From the NCBI RefSeq assembly GCF_022179445.1, contig NZ_BPQU01000023.1, positions 28,895 through 92,894 of the forward strand: a stretch of 64,000 nt of DNA, in the 5' to 3' direction. Numbering within the stretch: position 1 is the first letter of the stretch; each line of letters opens with the position of its first letter. Both the position numbers and the translations under genes were made by a program. A model generated the notes under the pieces. The model was given only the letters and a program-made list of their open reading frames with translations, was not told where the DNA came from and did no database searches. The stretch is from Methylobacterium mesophilicum. Its GTDB lineage: Bacteria > Pseudomonadota > Alphaproteobacteria > Rhizobiales > Beijerinckiaceae. Shown one piece after another: positions 45,635 through 55,510 of this stretch.

Positions 45635-46063
45635 CCGTGGCCTTCAGTACCAGGATCACTGCCGCAATGGTCTCCTCACACGCATTCTCACCGATCCGAA
45701 CGGTCACGCCGGCCATATCCAGCGCGATCTCAGCGACTATAGCGAGCCGTTTAGACGCGGAGCCCGGGATCGTGGAGGTACCGGATCGGTTCCGCTATGC
45801 TCGACCAGGACAGGTACGAACGACAGTGGTGGTGCAACGGGAAGCGAAGCCCCCGTGCGTCGGGCCGCACGAAGTCAAGTAAACAAGTGTTGCTGACTCA
45901 GGCCGTGTCAGCGCGCGACCACCGAGACCACCACACCGGGGGCAGTCTCTTCATCAAGGATGCGTCCACGCTCGGCATCAGACCAGCGCCGACGATCACT
46001 CACGCCCGTGATGACTTCTAGCCGGCGAACCAACCGCGTCAGCTCGACCATATCCTCAAGCAT
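45635..46063 (-). pseudogene. IS66 accessory protein (TnpA-like), decayed
   Basis: Reverse strand from ATG 46063: MLEDMVELTRLVRRLEVITG, RRRWSDAERGRILDEE and PGVVVSVVAR then a stop before HGLSQQHLFT, as in IS66 OrfA helix-turn-helix proteins. In another frame near 45640-45745 GVTVRIGENACEETIAAVI fits the family C-terminus. Truncated next to the IS256 end. Confidence 0.65.
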
Positions 46064-46465
46064 AGACACAAAACGATTTGAAACAGAGACAATCTAGACT
46101 CCACGTTCAACAGCACATTGAAAGAAGCGGCTCCAAACACTGCTTAAATTGGAAGAGAAGAACTGAAAGCTTAAGCTGCGCCATGCATATCCTGCGGAGC
46201 TATGGAGCGTCGGATCTCACCAACGGTTGAGCCGGTGAGAGAGGTAGGTCGGGATTCGAAACGGGACCAGGTAGAGGATGTATTGTATTGACAGCTTGGT
46301 GCTGAGCAACCTGAGGCCGCGATCATTTGTAAAGGTGAGTTTGTATTATAGCAAGATATAATGTTTTTTTAGGCCATTTTAACAGATAAGCTGAGCTACT
46401 TTATGCAATGGCGGTAAGGGTTCTTTAACCATTTCATATTTAGCTTGTAACTGCAGGAGGCTTAA
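46064..46465. other. AT-rich intergenic region
   Basis: About 400 bases of falling GC before a small secreted-protein gene. No gene seen. The final part, T-rich near 46360, may hold that gene's promoter. Confidence 0.4.
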
Positions 46466-46867
46466 ATGCGTTATCTTGTCCTCGCGGTTTTATTTTCATT
46501 ATGCATAAGTCAACACGCCGAAGCGTTTGAAAGCGTTGCGCCTCTTATTTCGTGCAGTGGATCATCTGAGATTGCGGCTCCACAGCCAGAACCTGGAGAT
46601 CATTTGCTAGAACATTCTCGAAATCTAGTAGCTAAAATGCGACAGGATAAATTTGACATCCGAATCACGATGCTGGGCCATAAAGCGATACGATCGCTTT
46701 GCATTCACTGTCTTAATACAACCTCGAATTCAAAGAACGGAATTTATCCGCGCAAATTCAATTTCCATGAAGGCAGTTTGGCGTCGGCAGAATCGATTTA
46801 TACACGTCGAGGGGGTTACGATCCTGCAACAGCGGGTGGAGAATATCAAAATAGAAAAATTCGATAA
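46466..46867 (+). CDS. Small secreted protein of unknown function
   Basis: A 133-residue protein with a strong start: CAGGAGG seven bases before ATG 46466 and a clear signal peptide (MRYLVLAVLFSLCISQHAEA). The next 60 residues contain CSGSSEIAAP and an acidic linker; three cysteines follow the signal. The end (RRGGYDPATAGGEYQNRKIR) is polar, and a second frame is open from 46653 to 46928, so the gene may be frameshifted around 46650. AT-rich. No family recognised. Confidence 0.5.
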   Translation: MRYLVLAVLFSLCISQHAEAFESVAPLISCSGSSEIAAPQPEPGDHLLEHSRNLVAKMRQDKFDIRITMLGHKAIRSLCIHCLNTTSNSKNGIYPRKFNFHEGSLASAESIYTRRGGYDPATAGGEYQNRKIR

Positions 46868-47275
46868 TTCTTGTGTCGCCTACGCTAGTGCACTGATGCA
46901 GACGAACGCACCAAGAGCGCAGAGCTGACCCACTGCGTTACTTTGATAATCCGGTGTGCGCTTTGCACCATTTGTACGCATCAATGCACTAGATCCTTTC
47001 TAAAAAAACTGATTTAATTTATTTTATTATTATAACTCAGCTAAATGTGGGCAAATTTCCCTAGACTAAAGGCGCGTAACAGAACGGGCACGCATCGTTT
47101 GGACGGGCGGGTATTGGTTGGCATAGCACTGGCGTGCTCGCATCAGTCGTTTTTCTTTAGAACACGGTCGCCCCGCTTCTGCCGCCGCCGCCTCGCCCTT
47201 TGAAGGGCTGGAGCCGTCCAATCGAGAGCCGATCGACGCTGACCGGTTGGTATTCGTGCTGAGGTCAGACCTGTT
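46868..47275. other. Intergenic region, no gene seen
   Basis: About 400 bases, AT-rich in the left part and high GC after 47080 where IS630 debris begins. Nothing further recognised. Confidence 0.4.
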
Positions 47276-47419
47276 TTGGTGGTGAGTGTATATCGCTCCG
47301 TACGCGCGTTTGGCGACCTGGATGATGCGGTCCGGGTCTGCGGTCCAGACGGGGGGCTTCGGATCCCCGTTGCTCTCGGTGATTAAGCGTTTGATGGCGG
47401 CTTGCAGCTTGAACCGCCG
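47276..47419 (-). pseudogene. IS630 transposase C-terminal fragment
   Basis: RRFKLQAAIKRLITESNGDP and KPPVWTADPDRIIQVAKR on the reverse strand match the C-terminal end of IS630 transposases (compare the relic at 58365-59450). The rest of the gene is missing. Confidence 0.7.
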
Positions 47420-47487
47420 CACCCGATGCGGCTGCTGGCCGCTGGTAGGGCCTCTGGGCCAACCTCTAAGGGCACGACTCAAGTGGC

Positions 47488-48255
47488 TCAATCGGCCGAG
47501 TAGATGCGGACGTAATCCACCAGCATTTCCATGTAGCCGCTCTTAGGCTGATCGACGGGCCATCCACCGCCAACAGAAAGGTCGATCATTGCGAAGAAGG
47601 CGCCGAGATTCGTATCGTTCGCGCGGTAGAGCGGGAAGCGCACCAATTCTTTCTCGTCGAAGTACCAAATCGATTCTGTGTCCGTGATCCTCAGACCGTA
47701 GGTATGGAAATCGGTTTGCGTGTTAGCACCACCGAGCATGTTGTCGAAATGCTTCTGCTGGAAAAGATGATCTTTTCCAGACTGCCCCGGCCAATCGTGG
47801 ATCGTCCCGACATAACCAAGCGGGAACCGGCCGTAGCCTTCCAGAATATCGACCTCGAGACCGCCGTTCGGGTTTCTGTTCCCGGCTACGTTCCCGAGCC
47901 AGAATGCCGGCCAGGCTCCGCGCACCGCCGGCAGCTTGGCTCGCATCACGAAGTAACCCGTTCGGACAGCTCCAGTTACGCGGTCGTCAGGGAAGCAACT
48001 CGAGATTTGCCCTGAGTACCATTGGCGGCCCCATCCCTCCGGATCCTTGTATGCGCCGTCGTAATACGCGCGGATCGATAACACGCCGTTTGCGACCGTG
48101 TAGATCCGCGAGAACTGCGGCTCATCCTTCGTGACGAAGTGGGCGCCACCGTACTGGCCTCCGTCTGGCTTCGGGCCGATGAACCATTTCAATTGATCGA
48201 GCGTGTTGCCGCTGAAGTCATCTTCAAAGACGAGCTTCAGCGTACCTAGAAAGGG
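47488..48255 (-). CDS. GH16-family glycanase (start missing or made by frameshift)
   Basis: Glycoside hydrolase family 16 domain, the fold of beta-glucanases and of rhizobial exopolysaccharide glycanases such as ExoK and ExsH. The catalytic motif EVDILE is intact, with QWYSGQISS, GAWPAFWLG and SIWYFDEKELVR around it. The family start LKLVFEDDFSGNTLDQLKW is encoded, but no ATG or GTG precedes it: the frame opens only at 48255, directly under the end of the SGNH gene. The one usable start, TTG 48192, would delete the first strand. Either this domain is made as a -1 frameshift extension of the SGNH protein or the two were one gene split by an indel. No signal peptide. Confidence 0.85.
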   Translation of the reverse strand, partial: PFLGTLKLVFEDDFSGNTLDQLKWFIGPKPDGGQYGGAHFVTKDEPQFSRIYTVANGVLSIRAYYDGAYKDPEGWGRQWYSGQISSCFPDDRVTGAVRTGYFVMRAKLPAVRGAWPAFWLGNVAGNRNPNGGLEVDILEGYGRFPLGYVGTIHDWPGQSGKDHLFQQKHFDNMLGGANTQTDFHTYGLRITDTESIWYFDEKELVRFPLYRANDTNLGAFFAMIDLSVGGGWPVDQPKSGYMEMLVDYVRIYSAD

Positions 48256-49298
48256 CTAATGGCCGCTCCGTTGCTGACATTGATCGTGACTCGGGTCGTC
48301 TTCCGGATCTGGGCTGTCGGACCGCTCCAAACGGACACGTCGATCGGGAATGGGCCGTTCGGTAGGGCCGAGACGTCAATGTTCGCGGAGAACGTCGAGG
48401 CTCCGTTCAGAACGATCTCTGGACTGACGTGTCGGCCATCAGTCGTATTGTGGAACCCGACGTTGTACCACTGCGATCCGACTGAGCCGAAGAGCGTGAC
48501 CTGACCGGCTGTTGAGCCCGCCTTGGCCTGAACCGAGAAGGCATCGTCCGCGGGAGCAGCGGTGATCGACTGCGCCGGCAGGGCGGCCGCAAGGGTCGAC
48601 CGCCACTTGGCTGCCATCAGGGCGGCGAGCGGTGCCATGGGGTGAAGCTGGTCCTGGTAGTAGGTCGTGCTCGCCGGATCCTGCGCCTCCGGGATCGCCG
48701 CGAAGTCCACGAGATAGTCAGCGCCGATGGATAGGTAGTTTGCTCGCAGCCATGCGTTGTAGGCGGTGACGTAACCCTGCTGCGCGGCAGTGACCGAAGC
48801 GGCGAACTTGGTGCCGACCGGTGTCAGGGTGCAGAGGACGACGACGAAGCCGGTCGCCTTGGCCTTCGCGACGAACTGCGTGATTACATCGCGCAGCACG
48901 ACATCGGTCGAGCCGTTCGACAGGATATCGTTGATGCCGCCGAGGATCGAGATCGTGTTGAGGCTTGAGCCGTTGAACTTCGGAGCATCCTGCTGATCGT
49001 ACTTGGCGAAGGCGTTGGCCAGCGTGTCGCCGACGTAGGCGTCATTCATGACCGGGATGCCGGCTGAAGCGCCGATCAGCTTCGGATACTGCTGGCCATC
49101 CTGCAGGCCGGCGCCGAACGTGATGCTGTCCACCTCGAACAGAACTCCCCTGATCGCGGCGGTGCTGGGAGAGGTCGTCGTTGCGCCAGTCGATGTCGGC
49201 GTGGTCGCCGCCGCCGGAACTAACCTGACGCGCCGGTCGGAGAACTGCGCGTCGATAGCGACCTTGTAAGTGTCGAGAATGGCTGCAATTTCTGCCAT
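48246..49298 (-). CDS. SGNH/GDSL-family hydrolase with C-terminal beta domain
   Basis: A 350-residue esterase-like protein. Block I is FEVDSITFGAG (catalytic Ser58; Gly of GDS replaced by Val), block III GGINDI (Asn) and block V DQLHPMAP (Asp and His). Such enzymes remove acyl groups from polysaccharides or lipids. An Ala/Thr/Ser-rich linker precedes the domain, and residues of about 245-350 form a beta-sandwich-like region. No signal peptide is visible, so type I export is possible. It ends NGAAISPF-stop where the GH16 frame begins. Suggested joint role: deacetylation and cleavage of the exopolysaccharide. Confidence 0.8.
   Translation of the reverse strand: MAEIAAILDTYKVAIDAQFSDRRVRLVPAAATTPTSTGATTTSPSTAAIRGVLFEVDSITFGAGLQDGQQYPKLIGASAGIPVMNDAYVGDTLANAFAKYDQQDAPKFNGSSLNTISILGGINDILSNGSTDVVLRDVITQFVAKAKATGFVVVLCTLTPVGTKFAASVTAAQQGYVTAYNAWLRANYLSIGADYLVDFAAIPEAQDPASTTYYQDQLHPMAPLAALMAAKWRSTLAAALPAQSITAAPADDAFSVQAKAGSTAGQVTLFGSVGSQWYNVGFHNTTDGRHVSPEIVLNGASTFSANIDVSALPNGPFPIDVSVWSGPTAQIRKTTRVTINVSNGAAISPF
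48249..48255 (-). promoter_or_regulatory. Candidate -1 slippery heptamer before SGNH stop
   Basis: On the coding strand C CCT TTC lies immediately before TAG (48248-48246). It fits X XXY YYZ, and both tRNAs can re-pair after slipping (CCC, TTT). Slippage gives SPFLGTLKLVFEDDF, entering GH16 in frame. A simple indel would look the same. Confidence 0.4.
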
Positions 49299-50361
49299 GA
49301 TCGTGATTTTCTCGCTTTGTTATTGAGTGTAGGCGACTGTCAGGATGAACGAGTTAATAATCGAGGCAACAGTTGCCGCAAAATACGTGCCATCGTCATT
49401 GCAGATCCGGGCAGTGGGAAAACAATTTCTGCTACTCAGGTCGTTTTTGTAGCATAGTTTCGTATAAACTCGTTATTACGATGAAAATTAACTATGATAA
49501 GCAGTTTTTTCGATCATGGCTTCTTACTAGAATCCCACGAATAGACGCATTACATGGCCTTCATCACCAACTACTCGACCATGGTCGTGGCAAAAGCCAG
49601 CAGCACGTGCGCCTTGTGCAACTGACAGAGATGGTCTGCGTTCAGCACGCCCGTCTAAACGAAGCCTTGCTAATGCCGGCGGCGTTTCCGTCAATTATGA
49701 CTATACTGATTATGAAGTGCGGCCACATGAAGGCTACCATGTCGCGAGTCATATTATAGCCCGTCAACAGCTGGGACAGAAATTCAAAACGGCGCCACCG
49801 TTGCCGATGACCAACGCTACCGCCAATATAAAATTAGTTAATTATTCATTCTTGACAGAGATGGTGAACCACTTGTTTATGACGATAGTTCCGCCAGTTT
49901 GACGCGCGAGCGAAGTAGTGGGAGAACCGCGATTGATACCAGGAATGAGCTAGGACCTGCTCGTGTGGTCACAGATCGAGCCACAGTTTCGAAAAGGTCC
50001 GACGAGCAGTTGTTAGTGTAAGCCGCATTTGCGCCGGGACCATAGAAAAATCGACACAATGATGAGATGAATAATATTGTTATATAGCGTTCTTATTATC
50101 GGCCGGGCAACGGCATTCCGACCGAAATATTTACTCAGTGCTGAATGGCCTTATCGTCACAATTTTTAGCAGGTTTAGCATCACGAGCGTTCCTGCGCCT
50201 CTTAAGCTGAAGCGGTCAGCACCGTCGAGGGGCTCCCTCGCGACGAAACCTACCCGCCTGGCAAGCCGCCCCACTCCACCGAGACCGTGGCCGTAACCGT
50301 GGTGTTGGCCCCAATCTGCTTCGAGCCGCATAAGGAGGTTACACATAAGATTGGCAGTACT
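49299..50361. other. AT-rich region without a recognised gene
   Basis: About 1.06 kb. Between roughly 49640 and 50020 broken frames encode ordered-looking peptide (NYDYTDYEVRPHEGYHVASH and ILDRDGEPLVYDDSSAS), suggesting a decayed gene I cannot identify. Otherwise nothing is recognised. Confidence 0.4.
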
Positions 50362-50757
50362 TGGCTGAAGCGGTTGGTATCTCGTTGCGCTCTATCAAGC
50401 GCATCTAGGAAGCGCACCACCTGCAGCCGCGCCGGATACGCAGTTTTAAGCGTTCCTCTAAACCTACCTTCGCGGCGAAGGCGGAGAATATTGTGGGCGT
50501 GTGCATGGACCCGCTGGGTCACACGATCATGCTGTCTTTCTACGAGAAGACCCAGATCCAGGCGCTGGAGGCGACGTGTCAAGCCAGGCTGTCCTAAAAT
50601 CCATACGCACGACCGCGTCCGGCATGGCACGACGACGTTGTTTGCGACCCTCAACGTGGTGGAGGGGACCGTGTTCGGCCGCTGCATACAGCGCCTTCAC
50701 CACGACGAATTCCTACGCTTCCTCAGCGCTGCCCGATCGGGCTTGGTCGAAATGTAG
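50362..50757 (+). pseudogene. IS630 transposase relic
   Basis: In one frame LAEAVGISLRSIKRI, stop, EAHHLQPRRIRSFKRS, AENIVGVCMDPLGHTIML and FYEKTQIQALE; after a frameshift THDRVRHGTTTLFATLNVVE, GTVFGRCIQRLHHDEFLRFL to the stop at 50757. These follow the IS630 order; N- and C-terminal parts are missing. Confidence 0.78.
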
Positions 50758-51631
50758 CGGACGTTCGATAGGCGCACGTCGAGCGCGAAGCAAATGCGCC
50801 GCCAGCTCACCGCGTGCGACTTCTAAACCGAGCGCTCGTGGTCGCGTCGCAAACCAGAGGTAAGAGCTTTTTTGCGCGAACATTCTATGAGCTGTGCTTG
50901 TCAAGCCTGAGATTGGCCACGGGCTGGAGGAGCTTGCTGTACCCCTACTCCAGCTCCCGAAGACCCACCTCGCCCGTCCCCATGCCAACGTAAATATTGT
51001 ACCAGCGGCAAACGGCGTTCCCATCGCAGCCGGTTTGAGGGCAAAAGTCATCTGTCCTCGGTGAGCCTGTTTTTTTACCGCCCCGATCTTTCCAGCTGTA
51101 TCCCATAAACCTGCAGATTCGGACTCGGGCTGAACCAAAGCAATGGAAACTATTACCCTGAGTCAGTGCTGTCCATACCCGTCGTTTCATCTCACCATAC
51201 ATTCTGATCAACGACGCAAGCATGGCCTTTTCGAAATCCATACCGCGAGTATCCATACAACAAATCATAGACAGAGGTTTCCGAGCAAAACATCGCACAT
51301 AGTTGTGAATGGAGCAATCAGTGATTGGTGAGACCACAAAACCAAAGATGATCAGTCAATCCCCGCAAATCCGTCAGAGGCAATTTCTTAGTAAAAACAG
51401 GTTAATAATCGCCAACCCGCATCCGGGGATCAAACAACTTCAATTATATTCGCGTTATCAAGCCGAAGGTAAAAAAAATTAAAAATTTGCCACGCCTATT
51501 CTTTATAAGGCGGCCAGAACTGTGAAATCCAGCGAAATTCCGCCCGAGAGTCAGATTTTAGTCAAAAAATCGGAAACAGCTGGCGAAAATAATCACACTT
51601 TGAATGGAACTTGCGATTCTTTATTGCCTAA
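50758..51631. other. Gene-poor region downstream of the co-polymerase gene
   Basis: About 870 bases. 50760-51200 is moderately GC-rich without a recognised product; 51340-51630 is AT-rich. Possibly further IS debris. Confidence 0.4.
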
Positions 51632-53323
51632 TTACACGCGATTTAACACCGCACCAATCACATTCGCTCCAGCTTCATTTAAAACCCGAAGAGCGGAAGC
51701 AACATCTTCTCGCGATGTACGCCCCGACGATACAACAAGTACTACGCAGTCCGCCTGTACAGCGGCGGCACGTGCATCTCCACAACGAGAAAGAGCCGGC
51801 AGATCAAGTAGAACGTTTGACTTGAGGCGCAGGTGAGAAATAAACTTTGTAAGCAACGGTGAACCCAGATAAGCCCGATTGATTTCGGGCCCATCAGATG
51901 TTTTCGCCGCAATTAAATCTATTTTATCGATTGTCGATAAGACCGAAGATTGATCTACATTCGCGCCACTGAGAATGTCTGCGAGAGAATATTTAGCTAA
52001 TTGAGCTATAGATGTCAGGCCGCCAGATTTCCTATCTAAATCCCCATCGATCAAAGTAATTTTATATCCAGATTGGTCCATGACAGCCGCTAAACTTAAG
52101 CTCATCGTTGTAGACCCAGCTCCGGAGTCCCAAGAAATGAAAGCAACTGAACGATTTTCTAGGAAAAACTGACCGTTAAAGGATAAAATCAATGATGTTC
52201 TTAAATCCCCAATGGCCGATGAAAAATCTTTATTAAAAGGGGAAGTTGCAAGCTCACAAATTTCCTCTATCGAACGTCGCACAGTACCTGGTCGACGTTT
52301 TACCTCAGGAATAACAGCAAAACATGCCAGTCCGCTTGAAGAACTCAAATCATCAATAGTCCAAATCCGGCGATCGATTGCAGCTCTAAATGCAACGAAA
52401 GATGCCCCGCTTAGAACACCAAGCATCCCGCCTAATGCAATAATTAGGCCTGTACGCGGTGCCGATGGGCGCAACGGTTGTAATGCAGCTCCAATAACAC
52501 GGGCGTCAGCATCAGGCGTTGGCGACATTGGCAGCGAACCATTCAATATGGCAGCTGCTGCGGCATCTGCTTGGCCAGCTAGCGCATTGACGCGTCCCTG
52601 AATGAATTCGCCGCCGTTCCGTGCAGCGTCGGCTTTTGAAGCGACAGATTGCCAAAGGTATGCTGATAGAGTCGCATTTGTCACACGGCGCGCAAGTGTC
52701 GGGTCATAGGAGGAGTATGAAACTTCCACAACATACGACTGACCAACACGTCTTACTCCAACGCGATCTACAAAATTCGTAAAAGCAACCTGCTGCGCTT
52801 GATCAGATGGAGCTATAGGTTTCTTCAGAAAACCCAAAGCTCGGTTTAAATTCACTCGAGCCTCACCGAGAATACCAATAGGTTTTACCTCAAAATCTAA
52901 AGTATCATAAAGCTTCAATCCATTGAAAACTTTAGTCAATAGTCGTTCAGATTTCATCACCTGCAACTCGCTTTCGGCGCGAGCCACATCTAACTGGGGC
53001 ATTGCCGTGACATCTCGACCTGTTCCAGACCCTTCACGCTTAGGTTCTAAAAGTAGCGTACCGGTTGATGTATAAGATAGGGGAATAGAATTGGCATATA
53101 TGGCTGCGGCGGCACAGCAAACGACGATCCAAGTACATAATCTTAGCCAATGTTTGCGGGCCGCGGAAATAGCTGCAGTAAACACAGCCAAAGGTCCATC
53201 TTTGGAGGGAATTTCTGGTCCATCGTATTTTTCATGATTAAGAGGGTTTGGCCGCGCCGAACTCATATTGGCTTCGTTTTGAGTCATTTTTTTGGTTGCC
53301 TTTGAGAATTGCCTCGTACCCAT
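51632..53323 (-). CDS. Wzz/ExoP-like polysaccharide co-polymerase with degenerate kinase domain
   Basis: A 563-residue protein with chain-length-determinant architecture: first membrane helix WIVVCCAAAAIYA (about residues 65-80), a periplasmic part of about 215 residues (STGTLLLEPKR, YVVEVSYSSYDPTLARRVTN), second helix GLIIALGGMLGVLSGASFVAF, then a cytoplasmic BY-kinase-like domain. Walker A', KITLIDGDLDRK, is kept, but the Walker A region reads SWDSGAGSTT: the invariant lysine is replaced by serine. The C-terminus ends NVIGAVLNRV without a tyrosine cluster. It probably controls chain length without kinase activity. Start uncertain: ATG 53323 is taken, with ATG 53287 and 53266 as alternatives. 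AT-rich, monocistronic. Confidence 0.87.
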   Translation of the reverse strand: MGTRQFSKATKKMTQNEANMSSARPNPLNHEKYDGPEIPSKDGPLAVFTAAISAARKHWLRLCTWIVVCCAAAAIYANSIPLSYTSTGTLLLEPKREGSGTGRDVTAMPQLDVARAESELQVMKSERLLTKVFNGLKLYDTLDFEVKPIGILGEARVNLNRALGFLKKPIAPSDQAQQVAFTNFVDRVGVRRVGQSYVVEVSYSSYDPTLARRVTNATLSAYLWQSVASKADAARNGGEFIQGRVNALAGQADAAAAAILNGSLPMSPTPDADARVIGAALQPLRPSAPRTGLIIALGGMLGVLSGASFVAFRAAIDRRIWTIDDLSSSSGLACFAVIPEVKRRPGTVRRSIEEICELATSPFNKDFSSAIGDLRTSLILSFNGQFFLENRSVAFISWDSGAGSTTMSLSLAAVMDQSGYKITLIDGDLDRKSGGLTSIAQLAKYSLADILSGANVDQSSVLSTIDKIDLIAAKTSDGPEINRAYLGSPLLTKFISHLRLKSNVLLDLPALSRCGDARAAAVQADCVVLVVSSGRTSREDVASALRVLNEAGANVIGAVLNRV

Positions 53324-54001
53324 GTGATTGTAAAGAATTAAAATAAATAACCATAAGACAAATGAGATTGCCGTTCACTTAGTCAGTTCTATGATATGGC
53401 AAAAGGAGCCTTGATTATGCTTACAACAAATAATCTAATTTTACCTTAAAATATTTGTCATATTTTCGCCACTTCAGCCCGTATCATTGTGGACAGAACG
53501 TTGCTGTAAGTCAAACCGGCCGGCAAGGGAGCCGCTGTAAACAAACTAAGCAAAAGACTCGATCCGCGAAAAAAATACCAGAAAAATATATTCTTAATTA
53601 AGTTAACGGTGCGGCAATAAGTAATTTCTGACTCGATTTAGTGAGGGCATTCTTTGCGATTATTTTTTATCCAATCAATCGAAATTGAATTTAAAACTCA
53701 TCAAGTAAAAGGCAAATAAACTCACGTAATCTGGAAGTTTAATCACTTTTACTGTTCTGCTTAAATCAACCGAACAATCAGCATTGCGTTGATATTCAAC
53801 AATAAAAAGATAGTATAGTAGCTATTTTCGGGTTAATTTATGATCTCGGCATACGCAAAATAATTGCGGAGGGAATGTCTGATTATGAGTTGTCTGCTGT
53901 CGCGGCGGCTCGCTTTGAGCTGGCCTTCCCCCCCCCCCGGCATGAATGAGATTTCGTCGAGTCCTTCGTGAGATGGGACGGAGCGGTCTGAAGCGGTTAA
54001 G
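53324..54001. other. AT-rich region with an 11-base poly-C tract
   Basis: About 680 bases upstream of the co-polymerase gene, strongly AT-rich to about 53870, presumably with its promoter. A run of 11 C is at 53928-53938. No gene seen. Confidence 0.45.
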
Positions 54002-54389
54002 CCGCGAAGAGCTGATCGATTTTTTAATAGGTTTAGAATGAGGTGATGCTGCGGCTGCATCGTCCGGCGAAGACGTCGCGCACCTCTTTTAGGTCGCCGG
54101 CGACCGATCACAATGAGCGGCGGGATCAATCCAAGCCCGGAAGGGCCAAACCCGGTCACGCAGGCCATAGCCAGAGAATCAGCGACGATCTCGATGCGGC
54201 GATTGATCATTGTTCGGTTTTCCGCTCGTCTGCGGCGGCGCCCTTCACGGGGATCTTTTCGCCGAAATTATCAGCGTCTCCGAGCGTATCGAGTTGCCGG
54301 AGGTGACGCAGCATCAGCGATTGGCCGTGCAGTTTCCGATCTATTGGGCACGAGTTGTCCGTCGTCAGATGATTTGGGACATTCAGCGG
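54002..54389 (+). pseudogene. IS66 transposase (TnpC) N-terminal relic
   Basis: LKRLSREELIDFLIG, then in a second frame LHRPAKTSRTSFRSPATDHN, ERRDQSKPGRAKPGHAGHSQ and in a third CGGALHGDLFAEIISVSERI, IELPEVTQHQRLAVQ: the IS66 TnpC N-terminal order. Interrupted by the IS3 element at about 54390. Confidence 0.72.
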
Positions 54390-54429
54390 TGTTCAGGGAC
54401 AGAGGCTCTGGTCCATCTGGGGTAGGAGG

Positions 54430-55410
54430 TTAGGCGGCCTGCGCGTGATGGCGCAAGCGGCGATCCATCAGGGTCTGGCGCTTGATGCGTTCCCGCTCGG
54501 CCAGGATCCCTTCGCCGCGTCCGAAGTAGACGTCAGCGGGCGTGAGGTTGCTCAGGCTCTCATGGGCACGGGCATGGTTGTAGTGTTCGACGAAGTCGGC
54601 AACCTGCGTCTCCAACTCGCCGGGCAAGTAGGCGTGTTTGAGCAGGATGCGGTTCTTGAGCGTCTGGTGCCAACGCTCGATCTTGCCCTGCGTTTGAGGA
54701 TGGCATGGCGCGCCGCGGATGTGGGTCATGCCCCGAATGCCGAGCCAGTCAGCTAGGTCGCTGGCGACGTAGCTCGGCCCGTTGTCGGAGAGCAGGCGTG
54801 GCCGCGGCATCACCCGCGCCTGATTGAGCCCAGCCGCACCCAGCGCCAGGTCGAGCGTGGCGGTGACGTCGCTGGCCTGCATCGTCGTGCACAGCTTCCA
54901 GGCGACGATGTAGCGTGAGAAGTCGTCCAGGACCGTCGACAGGTAGTACCAGCCCCAGCCAACGACCTTCAGGTAGGTGAAGTCCGTCTGCCAAAGCTGG
55001 TTGGGCGCGGTGGTCTTATCGCGGAACTCGTCGGCGGCCTTGATAACGATATAGGCCGGGCTGGTGATCAGGTCCTGAGACTTGACCAACCGGTAGACGG
55101 TCGCTTCCGAGACGAAGTAGCGGCGCTCGTCGGTGAAGCGCACTGCCAGCTCACGCGGACTGAGTTCAGGCTGCTCCAAGGCCAGAGCAACGATCTGCTC
55201 GCGGATCTCCGCAGGTAGACGGTTCCAGACCCGGCTCGGCTGCGAAGGATGGTCATTCAACGCCTCGGGGCCGCCGCGCTGGTAGGCGTCGTACCAGCGG
55301 TAGAACGTCGAGCGGGTGATGCCGAGCTTGTCCAGGGTGGCACGCACCGGCAGGTGGGATTGCTCGACCAGCCGGATGATCTCCAGCTTCTCGGGGGCCG
55401 GGTACCTCAT
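54430..55410 (-). CDS. IS3 transposase OrfB, intact
   Basis: A 326-residue integrase-core transposase. Start ATG 55410 (MRYPAPEKLEIIRLVEQSHL) is the usual OrfB start of this subgroup; the frame is open upstream only by chance. ITRSTFYRWYDAYQ is a helix-turn-helix, and the DDE core is LWQTDFTYLKVVGWG, RLLSDNGPSYVASDLADWL and HPQTQGKIERWHQTLKN. No lesion seen, but without adjacent OrfA it may not transpose. Confidence 0.9.
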   Translation of the reverse strand: MRYPAPEKLEIIRLVEQSHLPVRATLDKLGITRSTFYRWYDAYQRGGPEALNDHPSQPSRVWNRLPAEIREQIVALALEQPELSPRELAVRFTDERRYFVSEATVYRLVKSQDLITSPAYIVIKAADEFRDKTTAPNQLWQTDFTYLKVVGWGWYYLSTVLDDFSRYIVAWKLCTTMQASDVTATLDLALGAAGLNQARVMPRPRLLSDNGPSYVASDLADWLGIRGMTHIRGAPCHPQTQGKIERWHQTLKNRILLKHAYLPGELETQVADFVEHYNHARAHESLSNLTPADVYFGRGEGILAERERIKRQTLMDRRLRHHAQAA

Positions 55411-55510
55411 GCCTCGTCGCCCCCAGCCCCGCTCATGCTTATGGGATGGCCCGCCCCTCACCGAACCGTTGGTGGCATGCTGCTGCCTTGGAGAAATGGA
55501 GGGATCGGGA

